Part shown: piece by piece, positions 1 through 7,082 of the stretch
Position numbering within the stretch: position 1 is the stretch's first letter
Layout: each line of letters begins with the position of its first letter
NCBI GenBank assembly: GCA_946478675.1
Contig: CAMLEF010000154.1
Location: 1-9,954 of the forward strand
Length of the DNA stretch: 9,954 nucleotides
Source of the DNA: an uncultured Flavobacteriales bacterium
Lineage (GTDB): Bacteria > Bacteroidota > Bacteroidia > Palsa-965
Reading direction: 5' to 3'
The notes under the pieces: generated by a model
The model's database searches: none
The model's input: the letters and a program-made list of their open reading frames with translations, nothing else
What the model was told of the DNA's origin: nothing
Program-made: the position numbers and the translations under genes

Positions 1-777
1 ATCCCCGAATGGACGAACAACCCGGTCACGCAAGGCGTCATGGATACGCGCTTCTATTCCGGCAACATGCTCTTCACGTATCTCTGGGGAAATCTTTCAT
101 CGACGTTGCCGGAGCTGCTGCTCAATTATGCCGCCACGCCGCTCTTCCTTGCGGGATGGTTCTTTTTCTTCCGCGACAAGAAATTCCGCAACGAAAAGTT
201 TCTTTACCTGCTGCTGGCCGCATTAGCAGTGCTCGCTTATTTCCTTTTCGAATTGAACCTCATCGCAACGGTACACGATTATTATCTCTTCCCGTTCCTG
301 CCGCTGATCTTCCTGGTCGTAACGTTCGGCGCATTCCGATTGCTTTCCGTAAAAAAATTAAAAGTCGTGGTGATGGTGCTGCTGCTGATTTTGCCGTTGA
401 CCGCGTTCCTCCGCATCGACAGTCGCTGGGACCGTCCCGGGTTCAACCGCGACATCATGGATCATGCGGCAGAGCTTCGTGCGGCGCTTCCGGAAGACGC
501 GAAGCTCATCACCGCCAATGACGTTTCCGGTCACATCTGGCTGTATTACCTCGATCGCCAGGGCTGGAATTTCTCCGACGATAAAATGGATCTTTCATTA
601 GTGAAACAGCATATCGCGGAAGGCGCAACGTATTTCGTTTCCGACTCGCGCGTGCTGGAACAGCAATTATCCGATGCGGAATTGCTCGGCGAAAAAGCAG
701 CGGACATCGGCACTATCCGTGTCTTTCGTCTACACACTGCCTCCAACGGCGATTCCAGCAATAACACAATACGTTGA
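1..777 (+). CDS. Membrane glycosyltransferase (ArnT/PMT-like), C-terminal part
   Basis: The reading frame is open from the first base, so the gene starts upstream and only the last 258 residues are visible. They contain about four hydrophobic segments (visible residues ~39-56, 67-89, 96-114 and 119-136), then a soluble tail of roughly 120 residues. Between the second and third segments lies HDYY (92-95) followed by a Phe/Pro/Leu-rich helix. This is an arrangement I associate with bacterial family-39-type (ArnT/PMT-like) glycosyltransferases, which move sugars from a polyprenyl-phosphate carrier at the inner membrane. The catalytic N-terminal loop with its acidic residues is outside the window, so donor and acceptor cannot be named. 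The tail carries no recognised motif. The next gene starts 74 bases downstream on the same strand. The family call rests on topology and the HDYY context; another polytopic glycan-related membrane protein is possible. Confidence 0.6.
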   Translation: MPEWTNNPVTQGVMDTRFYSGNMLFTYLWGNLSSTLPELLLNYAATPLFLAGWFFFFRDKKFRNEKFLYLLLAALAVLAYFLFELNLIATVHDYYLFPFLPLIFLVVTFGAFRLLSVKKLKVVVMVLLLILPLTAFLRIDSRWDRPGFNRDIMDHAAELRAALPEDAKLITANDVSGHIWLYYLDRQGWNFSDDKMDLSLVKQHIAEGATYFVSDSRVLEQQLSDAELLGEKAADIGTIRVFRLHTASNGDSSNNTIR

Positions 778-851
778 ATAGCTATCTTTAAAAAAGTTTT
801 CTGCGCGAAATTTTGCAGACAAACAGTACACCAATCCTTTCCAACCACACA

Positions 852-1712
852 ATGAAAAAACTCTTACCTCTCCTGCTCATCGCCCTCGCCTGCTTCAGCT
901 TCAAAGGTGAAAAGAAAGCTTACCAGCTTTTCGACAGCAAAGGAAAAGCCGTCACTTACGACGAGCTGCTGGCTGCGGCCAAACAAGCGGACATCGTCAT
1001 GTTCGGCGAGCTGCATGATAATCCCATCGTTCACTGGCTCGAGCTTTCACTGGAGAAAGATCTTTACGATGCGAAAAAAGAAAAGCTCGTGCTCGGCGCT
1101 GAAATGTTCGAAGCCGACGACCAGATCATCCTGAACGAATACCTCGCCGGGAAACTTTCGGAGAATACGTTTAAAGACGAAGCAAAACTCTGGGGCAACT
1201 ACGGCACCGACTACAAACCGCTCGTCGATTTCGCGAAAGGCAATCGTATCCCGTTCATCGCAACGAACGTGCCGCGTCGCTATGCGAACCTCGTTTACAA
1301 ACGCGGCCTCGGCGCACTCGACAGCCTCGACACCGAAGCGAAAAAATGGATCGCCCCGCTGCCGATCGCTTACGACAGCACCGTTCGCGCCTACAAAGAG
1401 ATCTTCGAAAATGCAGGCGGCCACGGCGGACAAAACCTTCCGAAATCACAAGCGGTGAAAGACGCGACGATGGCGCACTTCATCCTGCAGAACTGGACGC
1501 CGGGAAAAACCTTCCTGCATTTCCAGGGCGCGTACCACAGCAACAACAACTCCGGCATCGTGTGGTATCTCCAGAAGAGCAACCCGAAGCTGAAGATCCT
1601 CGTGATCTCCTCCACCACGCAAACGAATGTCGACACGCTCGATGACGGCACCACCGGCTCCGGCGACTTCATCATCTGCGTTCCCGAAGACATGACGCGC
1701 ACGCAGCAGTAA
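852..1712 (+). CDS. ChaN-family (haem-binding-like) putative lipoprotein
   Basis: A 286-residue protein resembling the ChaN/DUF399 family, whose characterised Campylobacter member is an iron-regulated haem-binding lipoprotein. Visible motifs are GELHD (52-56), EMFE (84-87), a segment around GNYGTDYKPL (115-124), NVPRRYA (139-145), KDATMAHF (203-210) and HFQGAYHS (223-230). This series of acidic, Arg and His motifs is characteristic of the family. The N-terminus is MKK plus a short hydrophobic core ending ALAC (Cys14), which is a weak lipobox; secretion is likely, lipidation less certain. The ATG at 852 is chosen because it gives this signal peptide; an in-frame start at 813 would add 13 residues before it. 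No clear Shine-Dalgarno precedes it. Haem or iron binding here is inferred from the family. No TonB receptor or haem transporter is adjacent, so context does not strengthen the role. Confidence 0.8.
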   Translation: MKKLLPLLLIALACFSFKGEKKAYQLFDSKGKAVTYDELLAAAKQADIVMFGELHDNPIVHWLELSLEKDLYDAKKEKLVLGAEMFEADDQIILNEYLAGKLSENTFKDEAKLWGNYGTDYKPLVDFAKGNRIPFIATNVPRRYANLVYKRGLGALDSLDTEAKKWIAPLPIAYDSTVRAYKEIFENAGGHGGQNLPKSQAVKDATMAHFILQNWTPGKTFLHFQGAYHSNNNSGIVWYLQKSNPKLKILVISSTTQTNVDTLDDGTTGSGDFIICVPEDMTRTQQ

Positions 1713-1725
1713 GAGCTTCGCGTAC

Positions 1726-1774
1726 GCAGCATAGCAAAAGGGTCGACCAGTGGTCGACCCTTTTGCTATGCTGC
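1726..1774. terminator. Bidirectional intrinsic terminator, 24-bp-arm palindrome
   Basis: Arms 1726-1749 and 1751-1774 are perfect reverse complements around a single central base; in RNA the loop would be about three bases (AGT). The inner GC core (GGGTCGACC / GGTCGACCC) is flanked by AAAA on the left and TTTT on the right, so each strand reads as a GC stem followed by a short U run. It lies between the convergent stop codons of the ChaN-like gene (1712) and the ABC-F gene (1789), which fits a shared terminator. Confidence 0.85.
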
Positions 1775-1788
1775 TGCGACGTTGTTCG

Positions 1789-3738
1789 CTATTTGTTTTT
1801 CTCGAGCTCAGCCGTCAGCTTCTCCCACTCTTCCATCTTCGCCTCAAGCTTCTTTTTCATCTCTTCGTAGCGACCGAAAGTTTCCTTGTCACTGATCACC
1901 TTGTCGTACTGCGCGGGATCGAGCAGCTGGTCGTCGATCTTTTTGATGGAAGCCTCGAGCTTTGCGATCTCCTCTTCCGATTTCGTGATGCGATTCTTCA
2001 GCTGGTTGATCTCTTTCTGCTTCTGGCGATGCTCTTCGCTGTCGGATTTGGTTTCCGTTGCAGGAGCCGGCGCCGGCGTTGATTGCTTCTGCGAAAAGAC
2101 GTCTTTCATCTCGAGATCCGAGAGGTGATCGATCTTGCGCGTGCGCAGGAACTCGTAAACGTCGCCGACATGCTGCTTCACTTTTCCGCTGCGGAACTCG
2201 AACACTTTCGACGTGAGCCCCTGGAGGAAATCACGGTCGTGCGAAACGACGATCAGCGTACCGTCGAAATTCAGCAGCGCCTGTTTCAGCACGTCTTTCG
2301 AACGCATGTCGAGGTGGTTCGTCGGTTCGTCAAGCACGAGCAGGTTGTGCGGGTGCAGGAGCAGGCGGCAGAGCGCCAGGCGCGTCCGTTCTCCGCCCGA
2401 AAGCACTTTCACTTTTTTATCGACGTCTTCGCCGCTGAACAGGAACGAACCGAGCAGCCCGCGCACCTGTTTGCGGACATCGCCGATCGCCAGCTCATCG
2501 ATCGTATCGAAAACTGTTTTATCCGGATCGAGCATGTCCGCGTCATCCTGCGCGAAGTAACCGACGTTCACGCTGAAGCCGGTTTTCACCACACCTTTCG
2601 TCGCCTTCTCTTCATCCATGATCAGGCGGATCATCGTCGATTTACCTTCACCGTTACGGCCGACAAACGCAACACGGTCTTCGCGTTCGATCTCGAAATC
2701 CACATCGGAGAAGATCGTTTTATCGCCGTACGATTTCGTTGCTTCTTTCGCTTCCACGACTACTTTGCCGGAGCGCGGCGCGGGAGGAAAACGGAAACGG
2801 ATCGCCTGCGTATCGTCGTCGTCCACTTCGATCACTTCGATCTTGTCGAGCTTCTTGATGAGCGACTGCGCGAAGGAAGCCTTGTTCGCTTTCGCACGAT
2901 ACTTGTCGATGAGCTGTTCCGTTTTATCAATGAATTTCTGCTGGTTCTTCGCGGCCGCCATCTGCGTATCGCGACGTTCCTTGCGCAGCACGAGATAACG
3001 GGAATAATTCGCTTTGTAATCGTGAATTTTCCCCAGCGAAATTTCGATCGTGCGATTCGTGAGGTTATCGAGAAACGCTTTATCGTGCGAAACGATCACG
3101 ACGGCGCCGTAATAATCCTGCAGGAACGTTTCGAGCCACTGGATCGATTCGATATCGAGGTGGTTCGTCGGTTCGTCAAGAAGAAGCAGGTTCGGTTTCT
3201 GAAGAAGAATTTTCGCCAGCTCGATGCGCATGCGCCATCCGCCGCTGAACTCATCCGTGAGGCGATTGAAGTCTTTTCGCTCGAAGCCGAGGCCCATCAG
3301 CGTCTGTTCGATCTGCGCATCCACGGAACCGCCGTCGAGCACGTGCAATCGCTCGTTCGCATCGTTCAGCTCCTGGATGAGGTTCATGTACTCGTCCGAT
3401 TCGTAATCGGTGCGGATCGTGAGCTGCTCGCCCAGCCAGGTAATGCGTTCTTCCAGCTTGCGCAGCTCGGCAAACGCGGTAGAGGTTTCATCGAACACCG
3501 TACGGCCGAGGCTGGCAGCCATGTCCTGCTTGAGGTAGCCGATGGAAAAATCGTTGGGCTTGGCGATGTCGCCGCTCGTAGGACGCTGCTCCCCGGCAAT
3601 AATTTTCATCAGCGTCGATTTTCCTGCACCGTTTTTTCCGGCCAGGCCGATACGGTCGCGGGGATTAATCAGGAAAGAGATACCGTCATACAGCGTAAAT
3701 CCGCCGAAACTGACCGTGAGATTGTTAACAGATAGCAT
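1789..3738 (-). CDS. ABC-F family ATPase (ribosome-associated type)
   Basis: A 649-residue soluble protein with two ABC ATPase domains and no membrane segments, the ABC-F architecture. The family acts on translating ribosomes (EttA, Uup, YheS, antibiotic-resistance members). Domain 1 has Walker A GKNGAGKS (34-41), signature FSGG (164-167), Walker B LLLLDEP (184-190) with TNHLD, and the switch His at SHD (217-219). Domain 2 has GRNGEGKS (360-367), LSGGE (446-450), LLVLDEP (466-472) with TNHLD, and SHD (499-501). All catalytic motifs look intact. The inter-domain linker (~240-320) is charged and helical, as expected for the P-site tRNA-interaction motif. A Pro/Ala-rich hinge (~553-565) leads to a strongly charged coiled-coil tail (~568-649). 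The start at 3738 sits just after a good promoter motif, implying an almost leaderless transcript. Which ABC-F subgroup it belongs to cannot be fixed by eye; the tail suggests a Uup/YheS-like form. Confidence 0.93.
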   Translation of the reverse strand: MLSVNNLTVSFGGFTLYDGISFLINPRDRIGLAGKNGAGKSTLMKIIAGEQRPTSGDIAKPNDFSIGYLKQDMAASLGRTVFDETSTAFAELRKLEERITWLGEQLTIRTDYESDEYMNLIQELNDANERLHVLDGGSVDAQIEQTLMGLGFERKDFNRLTDEFSGGWRMRIELAKILLQKPNLLLLDEPTNHLDIESIQWLETFLQDYYGAVVIVSHDKAFLDNLTNRTIEISLGKIHDYKANYSRYLVLRKERRDTQMAAAKNQQKFIDKTEQLIDKYRAKANKASFAQSLIKKLDKIEVIEVDDDDTQAIRFRFPPAPRSGKVVVEAKEATKSYGDKTIFSDVDFEIEREDRVAFVGRNGEGKSTMIRLIMDEEKATKGVVKTGFSVNVGYFAQDDADMLDPDKTVFDTIDELAIGDVRKQVRGLLGSFLFSGEDVDKKVKVLSGGERTRLALCRLLLHPHNLLVLDEPTNHLDMRSKDVLKQALLNFDGTLIVVSHDRDFLQGLTSKVFEFRSGKVKQHVGDVYEFLRTRKIDHLSDLEMKDVFSQKQSTPAPAPATETKSDSEEHRQKQKEINQLKNRITKSEEEIAKLEASIKKIDDQLLDPAQYDKVISDKETFGRYEEMKKKLEAKMEEWEKLTAELEKNK

Positions 3739-3746
3739 TGCGGGTG

Positions 3747-3754
3747 CAAAGGTA
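3747..3754 (-). promoter_or_regulatory. Bacteroidota -7 promoter element of the ABC-F gene
   Basis: On the minus strand this reads TACCTTTG, an exact match to the Bacteroidota -7 consensus TAnnTTTG. Only eight bases separate it from the ATG at 3738, so transcription would begin within a few bases of the start codon. No convincing TTTG -33 element is seen at the expected distance. Confidence 0.6.
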
Positions 3755-3842
3755 CGGCCTTACGGGGGAAAATCGGGCTGTCCAATGAAAATTAGCAGTG
3801 ACGGGGAATATGCAGCAGTTAAATAATCTTAAGCAATACAGG

Positions 3843-3974
3843 TTCGGTCATTCGGTCATTCGGAAAAAAAGGCAGTATCTAAAAATCTAATATCCCCAAT
3901 TTCCGAATGACCGAATGCCCGAATAACCGAATGCCCGAATGCCCGAATAACCGAATAACCGAATAACCGAATCC
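3843..3974. repeat. CCGAATNN 8-mer array with inverted partner (element A)
   Basis: The left part (3843-3863) holds two full units of TTCGGTCA plus TTCGG. The right part (3903-3974) holds nine head-to-tail 8-base units CCGAATNN, where NN is GA, GC, AA or CC. The left part is the reverse complement of 3903-3923 with one mismatch, so a long stem over a ~39-base loop can form. The element fills much of the 274-base divergent gap between the ABC-F gene and the AI-2E-family gene. A closely related element lies at 5875-5942. Confidence 0.9.
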
Positions 3975-3985
3975 CCACTCTTTTC

Positions 3986-3993
3986 TACCTTTA
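3986..3993 (+). promoter_or_regulatory. Possible -7 promoter element of the AI-2E-family gene
   Basis: TACCTTTA matches TAnnTTTG at all but the last position and lies 19 bases before the ATG at 4013. No Shine-Dalgarno follows. A -33 element is not evident; the expected place falls inside or next to the CCGAATNN array. Confidence 0.35.
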
Positions 3994-4012
3994 CTCTCCT
4001 TCAACACGAACC

Positions 4013-5167
4013 ATGTCCAACCTCCGCACCAACGTCCTCACCGGTATCCTGATTTTCATCGGCATCGTGCTCGTTGTGGCGGTGGCGTTCGGGTTCTGGT
4101 ACATTCGTTCGATCCTGCTGTACATTCTCATCGCGGCGGCGCTCACCATGATCACGCGACCGGTGGAAAAATGGCTGGAACGGCGGCGCATCCGCAAACA
4201 GAAAATTCCCCGCTCGATCCGCGCGCTCATCATCCTGCTCGGCATTTACGCTGTCGTTTTCCTCTTCATTTCGATCTTCATTCCCGTTATCGTCGACGAA
4301 GCCACGATCCTTTCGAACGTCGACACGAGCAAGCTTTCGGTAGCGCTGCACGAGCCGATTATGAAGCTGGAAAATGCATTCTCGAGCATGCAGCAGCCGG
4401 GACAACCGCACCAGACGCTCGAGCAATACATCCAGTCGACGGCCACAGGATTGCTCAACGTGGCGCAGGTTTCTTCCGTCGCGAACAGTGTCGTTTCGAT
4501 GGCGACACAGATCTTCGTCGCGTTTTTCGTGATCTCGTTCTTCACCTTTTTCTTCGTGAAAGATGGCCCGGTGATCTTCGAAATGGTGCTGCTCCTTTCG
4601 CCGTCGAAACATTCGAAAAGCGTGCGCAACATCATCGCCGATACGCAGAAGATGCTGTCGAAATATTTCACGGGCGTGCTGATCGACATCGTTTTTGTAG
4701 CGACGTTCGTGAGCTGCGGCATGGCGCTGCTCGGCGTGAAAAATGCGATCATCATCGGCCTGTTCGCCGGCGTCATGAACATCATTCCCTACATCGGGCC
4801 GCTGATCGGCGGAGCATTTGCATTGGTGATCGGCGTTTCCACCAACCTCGAAATGGATTTTCATACACAGCTGCTGCCGCTGATGCTGAAGATCATGCTC
4901 GTTTTCGTGGCAATGAACCTCACCGACGGTTTCCTCGTGCAGCCCTACATTTTCAGCAAACGCGTGCGCGCCCACCCGATCGAAATTTTCACCGTCATCC
5001 TCGTTGCCGGAAGTCTTGCAGGAATCGGCGGAATGATTGCGGCGGTGCCGGTGTATACGGTGCTGCGCATCATCGCGCGTGAGTTCATGAGCAAATACAA
5101 ATTCGTGCAGCGCCTCACCGATGAAATGCCTTCACGCAAAGAAAACGCGGAAGGAAGAGAACTTTAA
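4013..5167 (+). CDS. AI-2E/PerM-family transporter-like membrane protein
   Basis: A 384-residue polytopic inner-membrane protein of the AI-2E transporter (PerM/YdiK/TqsA-type) superfamily, close to the usual family length. Hydrophobic segments lie at about 10-30, 33-47, 68-92, 163-183, 220-242, 245-277, 287-304 and 325-357. A large soluble stretch (~93-162) between the third and fourth segments is typical of the family. Diagnostic motifs are NIIPYIGPLIGG (256-267), HPIEIF (321-326) and the glycine-rich GIGGMIAAVPVY (337-348). Members have been linked to quorum-signal export, and others to Na+/H+ exchange; substrate cannot be inferred, and nothing nearby suggests quorum sensing. The basic run WLERRRIRKQK (54-64) is probably cytoplasmic. 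The stop codon is 12 bases before the DUF2461 start, so the two genes probably share a transcript. Confidence 0.88.
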   Translation: MSNLRTNVLTGILIFIGIVLVVAVAFGFWYIRSILLYILIAAALTMITRPVEKWLERRRIRKQKIPRSIRALIILLGIYAVVFLFISIFIPVIVDEATILSNVDTSKLSVALHEPIMKLENAFSSMQQPGQPHQTLEQYIQSTATGLLNVAQVSSVANSVVSMATQIFVAFFVISFFTFFFVKDGPVIFEMVLLLSPSKHSKSVRNIIADTQKMLSKYFTGVLIDIVFVATFVSCGMALLGVKNAIIIGLFAGVMNIIPYIGPLIGGAFALVIGVSTNLEMDFHTQLLPLMLKIMLVFVAMNLTDGFLVQPYIFSKRVRAHPIEIFTVILVAGSLAGIGGMIAAVPVYTVLRIIAREFMSKYKFVQRLTDEMPSRKENAEGREL

Positions 5168-5179
5168 AATCGTTTTTTT

Positions 5180-5842
5180 ATGATCCGGAAAGAGACCCTT
5201 GATTTTCTCCGCAAGCTGAAGAAGAACAACAACCGCGATTGGTTCGAGAAAAACAAACCGCATTATCTCGCCGCGAAAGAAGACGTCGAGAAAAGTCTGG
5301 CCGCCATCCTGAAAGGCATCCGCGCTTTCGACAAACGTTTCACGGAAGACATGGAAGCGAAAAAATTCATCTTCCGCATTTACCGCGACGTTCGTTTTTC
5401 CAAAGACAAGCGCCCATACAAAACGAACATCGGCGCGAGCATCAATCCCGGCGGAAAAATGATGCAGGTGCCCGGTTATTACATGCACATCGAGCCGGGT
5501 GAAGCGTTCCTCGCCGGCGGCATGTGGATGCCCGAAGCGCCGCTCCTCGCGAAGATCCGCCAGGAGATCGATTACAACTTCAACGAATTCAAAAAGATCG
5601 TCAGCGACAAAACGTTTAAAAAATATTTCAAAACACTGAGCACCGAAGATTCGCTTTCCACCACGCCGAAAGGCTACGCGAAAGATCATCCCGCAATCGA
5701 ATTCCTCAGGCTGAAAAGCTTCATCGTCGTCGCCGACCTTCCCGACAAAGACGTGCTCTCGAAAAATTTCACGAAGAAAGCCGCAGAGATCTGCAAAGCG
5801 ATGAAACCGCTGAACGATTTCCTGCAGCGGGCGATCGACTAA
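5180..5842 (+). CDS. DUF2461 family protein of unknown function
   Basis: A 220-residue soluble protein without signal peptide or membrane segments, matching the DUF2461 (TIGR02453) family in length and motifs. The N-terminus has LDFLRKLKKNNNRDWF (7-22), then FRIYRDVRFSKDKRPYKTNI (65-84), GYYMHIEPGEAFLAGGMW (99-116) and a C-terminal PKGYAKDHPAIEFLRLKSF (163-181). The many conserved Arg, Lys, Tyr and Trp residues suggest a nucleotide- or phosphate-type ligand site, but that is speculation; the family has no established activity I can cite. It follows the AI-2E-family gene by 12 bases and is probably its operon partner. The start has no Shine-Dalgarno; a T run (bases before 5180) precedes the ATG directly. 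Confidence 0.88.
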   Translation: MIRKETLDFLRKLKKNNNRDWFEKNKPHYLAAKEDVEKSLAAILKGIRAFDKRFTEDMEAKKFIFRIYRDVRFSKDKRPYKTNIGASINPGGKMMQVPGYYMHIEPGEAFLAGGMWMPEAPLLAKIRQEIDYNFNEFKKIVSDKTFKKYFKTLSTEDSLSTTPKGYAKDHPAIEFLRLKSFIVVADLPDKDVLSKNFTKKAAEICKAMKPLNDFLQRAID

Positions 5843-5874
5843 AAAAGAGAGGTACGACAGTTTCGGGAATCTAT

Positions 5875-5942
5875 CGGGCATTCGGTCATTCGGTCATTGG
5901 GTGTTTAAACCCAGCCGGTTTTTCCGAATGACCGAATGCCCG
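5875..5942. repeat. Inverted-repeat element of CCGAATG units (element B)
   Basis: Arms 5875-5893 and 5924-5942 are perfect 19-base reverse complements made of the same 8-base unit as element A. The 30-base loop contains its own small hairpin (TGGGT / ACCCA) around a GTTTAA centre. It sits in the gap between the convergent DUF2461 gene (ends 5842) and the third gldN-like gene (ends 5966). It may act as a terminator or transcription barrier, but neither strand shows a proper U run after the stem. The right arm and its flanks match 3901-3922 over 22 bases. Confidence 0.85.
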
Positions 5943-5965
5943 ACAACCGACCGACCGGCCAACTG

Positions 5966-6889
5966 TCAATAATGCCAGAGATCGCTTTCGAAATCCATGA
6001 TATCCGTCTTCACGCGTTCCGCTTCCAGCAAAGCATCGAGACCGGTTTCATATTGCGGGATCGAGCGGTCGTATACGTTCGATTCTTTGTGCACGTAGCT
6101 GCTGAACATCCGCTTCTGGAACATATCGTCATACGTTAACGGCATGGCGTAATTCTGCCCCAGGAAAACGCGTTGCTTCGCAATGAGCGGTCGCAGCTGC
6201 GGAAAATAAATCCAGAACAGCGGCATGTAACCGATCACTTCGCCGGTCGACGGATCTTTTTTCCCGGTGAGCGGACAGATGCCGATGATGCGCACGTCCA
6301 TCACGGAACGCTGCTTGTCGAAGAACCAATCTTCCTTCAGCCAGTACGCGAGAATATCGGAACCTTTGATCTCGTTGTAGATCGTGTCTTTGTAATACGT
6401 TCCGGGATTGTACGGATCTTCCATATCGACGATATCCGTATCGATGAGCACGCCGGCGACTTGTTCTCGCGTCATCTTCACTTTGAATTCATCATCGAGC
6501 GCGGGGTTGTCGAAGGCCGTGACGCAGCCGTTCAGCACGCCGCATTTGATCAGGTCGAATAAATTTTCCAACCCGTTGTGTGGCGTCTCCGGGTAATAAT
6601 ACGGATGGTTCATTTTCTCGCGAAGATCGATCGTGCGCCAGATGCGTTTCGACCACATTACGTCCGCTTCCCGCACGAACGGGTAAGCGACAGGTTTGCG
6701 GATAGCGGGCGACAAAACACCACCGGGCGCCGTCGTATCGCTCTGGATACAGCTGGAACATTGCGCGGAAGCCCTGGTGGCGAAAAAAAGCGCGGTAAGC
6801 AGGAGCAGCAATTTGAATGCTGCAACAATTTCAGTGCGGAGAACGGCGGCAATAGCACGTCGCGGCCGTTCGCGTCGGGGGTTGAACAT
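5966..6889 (-). CDS. GldN/PorN-family T9SS protein, divergent copy 3
   Basis: A 307-residue paralogue of the two gldN genes upstream. GldN/PorN is a periplasmic partner of the GldK lipoprotein ring at the outer membrane in type IX secretion and gliding. The family core is intact: MWSKRIWRTIDLREK (78-92), NPALDDEFKVKM (128-139), KEDWFFDKQRSVMDVR (185-200), STGEVIGYMPLFWIYFP (214-230), KESNVYDRS (268-276) and the C-terminal DLWHY. The start at 6889 follows AAGGAGG five bases away and gives an Arg-rich signal peptide cleaved probably after ASA (42). Unlike copies 1 and 2, it has Leu232 where they have a Cys. It also carries four new cysteines: 44 and 47 (CSSC at the mature N-terminus), and 116 and 122 (KCGVLNGC). 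It is the least similar of the three. Function is inferred from family; it could be a GldO-like variant. Confidence 0.87.
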   Translation of the reverse strand: MFNPRRERPRRAIAAVLRTEIVAAFKLLLLLTALFFATRASAQCSSCIQSDTTAPGGVLSPAIRKPVAYPFVREADVMWSKRIWRTIDLREKMNHPYYYPETPHNGLENLFDLIKCGVLNGCVTAFDNPALDDEFKVKMTREQVAGVLIDTDIVDMEDPYNPGTYYKDTIYNEIKGSDILAYWLKEDWFFDKQRSVMDVRIIGICPLTGKKDPSTGEVIGYMPLFWIYFPQLRPLIAKQRVFLGQNYAMPLTYDDMFQKRMFSSYVHKESNVYDRSIPQYETGLDALLEAERVKTDIMDFESDLWHY

Positions 6890-6894
6890 GGGAG

Positions 6895-6901
6895 CCTCCT
6901 T
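6895..6901 (-). promoter_or_regulatory. Shine-Dalgarno of gldN copy 3
   Basis: AAGGAGG on the minus strand, five bases before the ATG at 6889. It decides that start over an in-frame upstream codon at 7039, which would add 50 residues with no signal peptide at their beginning. Confidence 0.8.
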
Positions 6902-7036
6902 CAGGTTGATGTGGGTCGTGTGTACCTTGAGTAGAATGCTGCATGTTCTGCGGATGAGGTTGTAATTAGAACGATGCAGGGAGAGGAAATATTGTTGCGG
7001 GAGAAGGACGTGCTGCAATGGGGGAATAATAAAAAC

Positions 7037-7062
7037 CACTTAAGGCACTTAAGACACTTAAG
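7037..7062. repeat. Three 9-base repeats of CACTTAAG
   Basis: CACTTAAG occurs at 7037-7044, 7046-7053 and 7055-7062, each separated by one variable base, giving a 9-base period. Each contains the palindrome CTTAAG. The array lies in the 292-base gap (6890-7181) between gldN copies 2 and 3. The remainder of that gap holds the CGCAAC array, a terminator, and about 135 bases next to copy 3 in which I see no other motif. Confidence 0.85.
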
Positions 7063-7082
7063 CGCACATCCCACCCTCGCTC

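Noticed and set aside
852..890. A confident lipoprotein signal in the ChaN-like protein.
   Set aside because: The site reads ALAC rather than the usual L-(A/S)-(G/A)-C, and the hydrophobic core is short. Secretion is likely but lipidation is left as possible only.
2083..3735. A 550-codon open frame on the plus strand opposite the ABC-F gene.
   Set aside because: Its translation is a charged Arg/Glu/Phe-rich sequence without domain logic. The minus-strand frame has every ABC-F motif; the long antisense frame is a by-product of codon bias.
3843..3974. CRISPR-like array.
   Set aside because: The units are 8 bases, directly adjacent with no spacers, and no cas gene is present; this is a simple tandem repeat.
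4001..4975. A 324-codon minus-strand open frame opposite the AI-2E-family gene.
   Set aside because: The translation is rich in His, Arg, Asp and Glu, as expected from the reverse complement of a hydrophobic membrane-protein gene, with no start context or domain.
4013..5167. Evidence of an autoinducer-2 quorum-sensing system.
   Set aside because: The AI-2E name covers a broad transporter superfamily. No luxS, lsr or signal-receptor gene is visible, so a signalling role is not supported.
5966..6889. Copy 3 as a decaying pseudogene.
   Set aside because: The frame is intact, the family core blocks and C-terminus are conserved, and both the Shine-Dalgarno and signal peptide are good.
7037..7062. 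Operator sites for a dimeric regulator made of CTTAAG palindromes.
   Set aside because: The 9-base period does not place the palindromes on one helix face, the array is far (about 150 bases) from the copy 3 start, and no promoter was found next to it. Treated only as a repeat.
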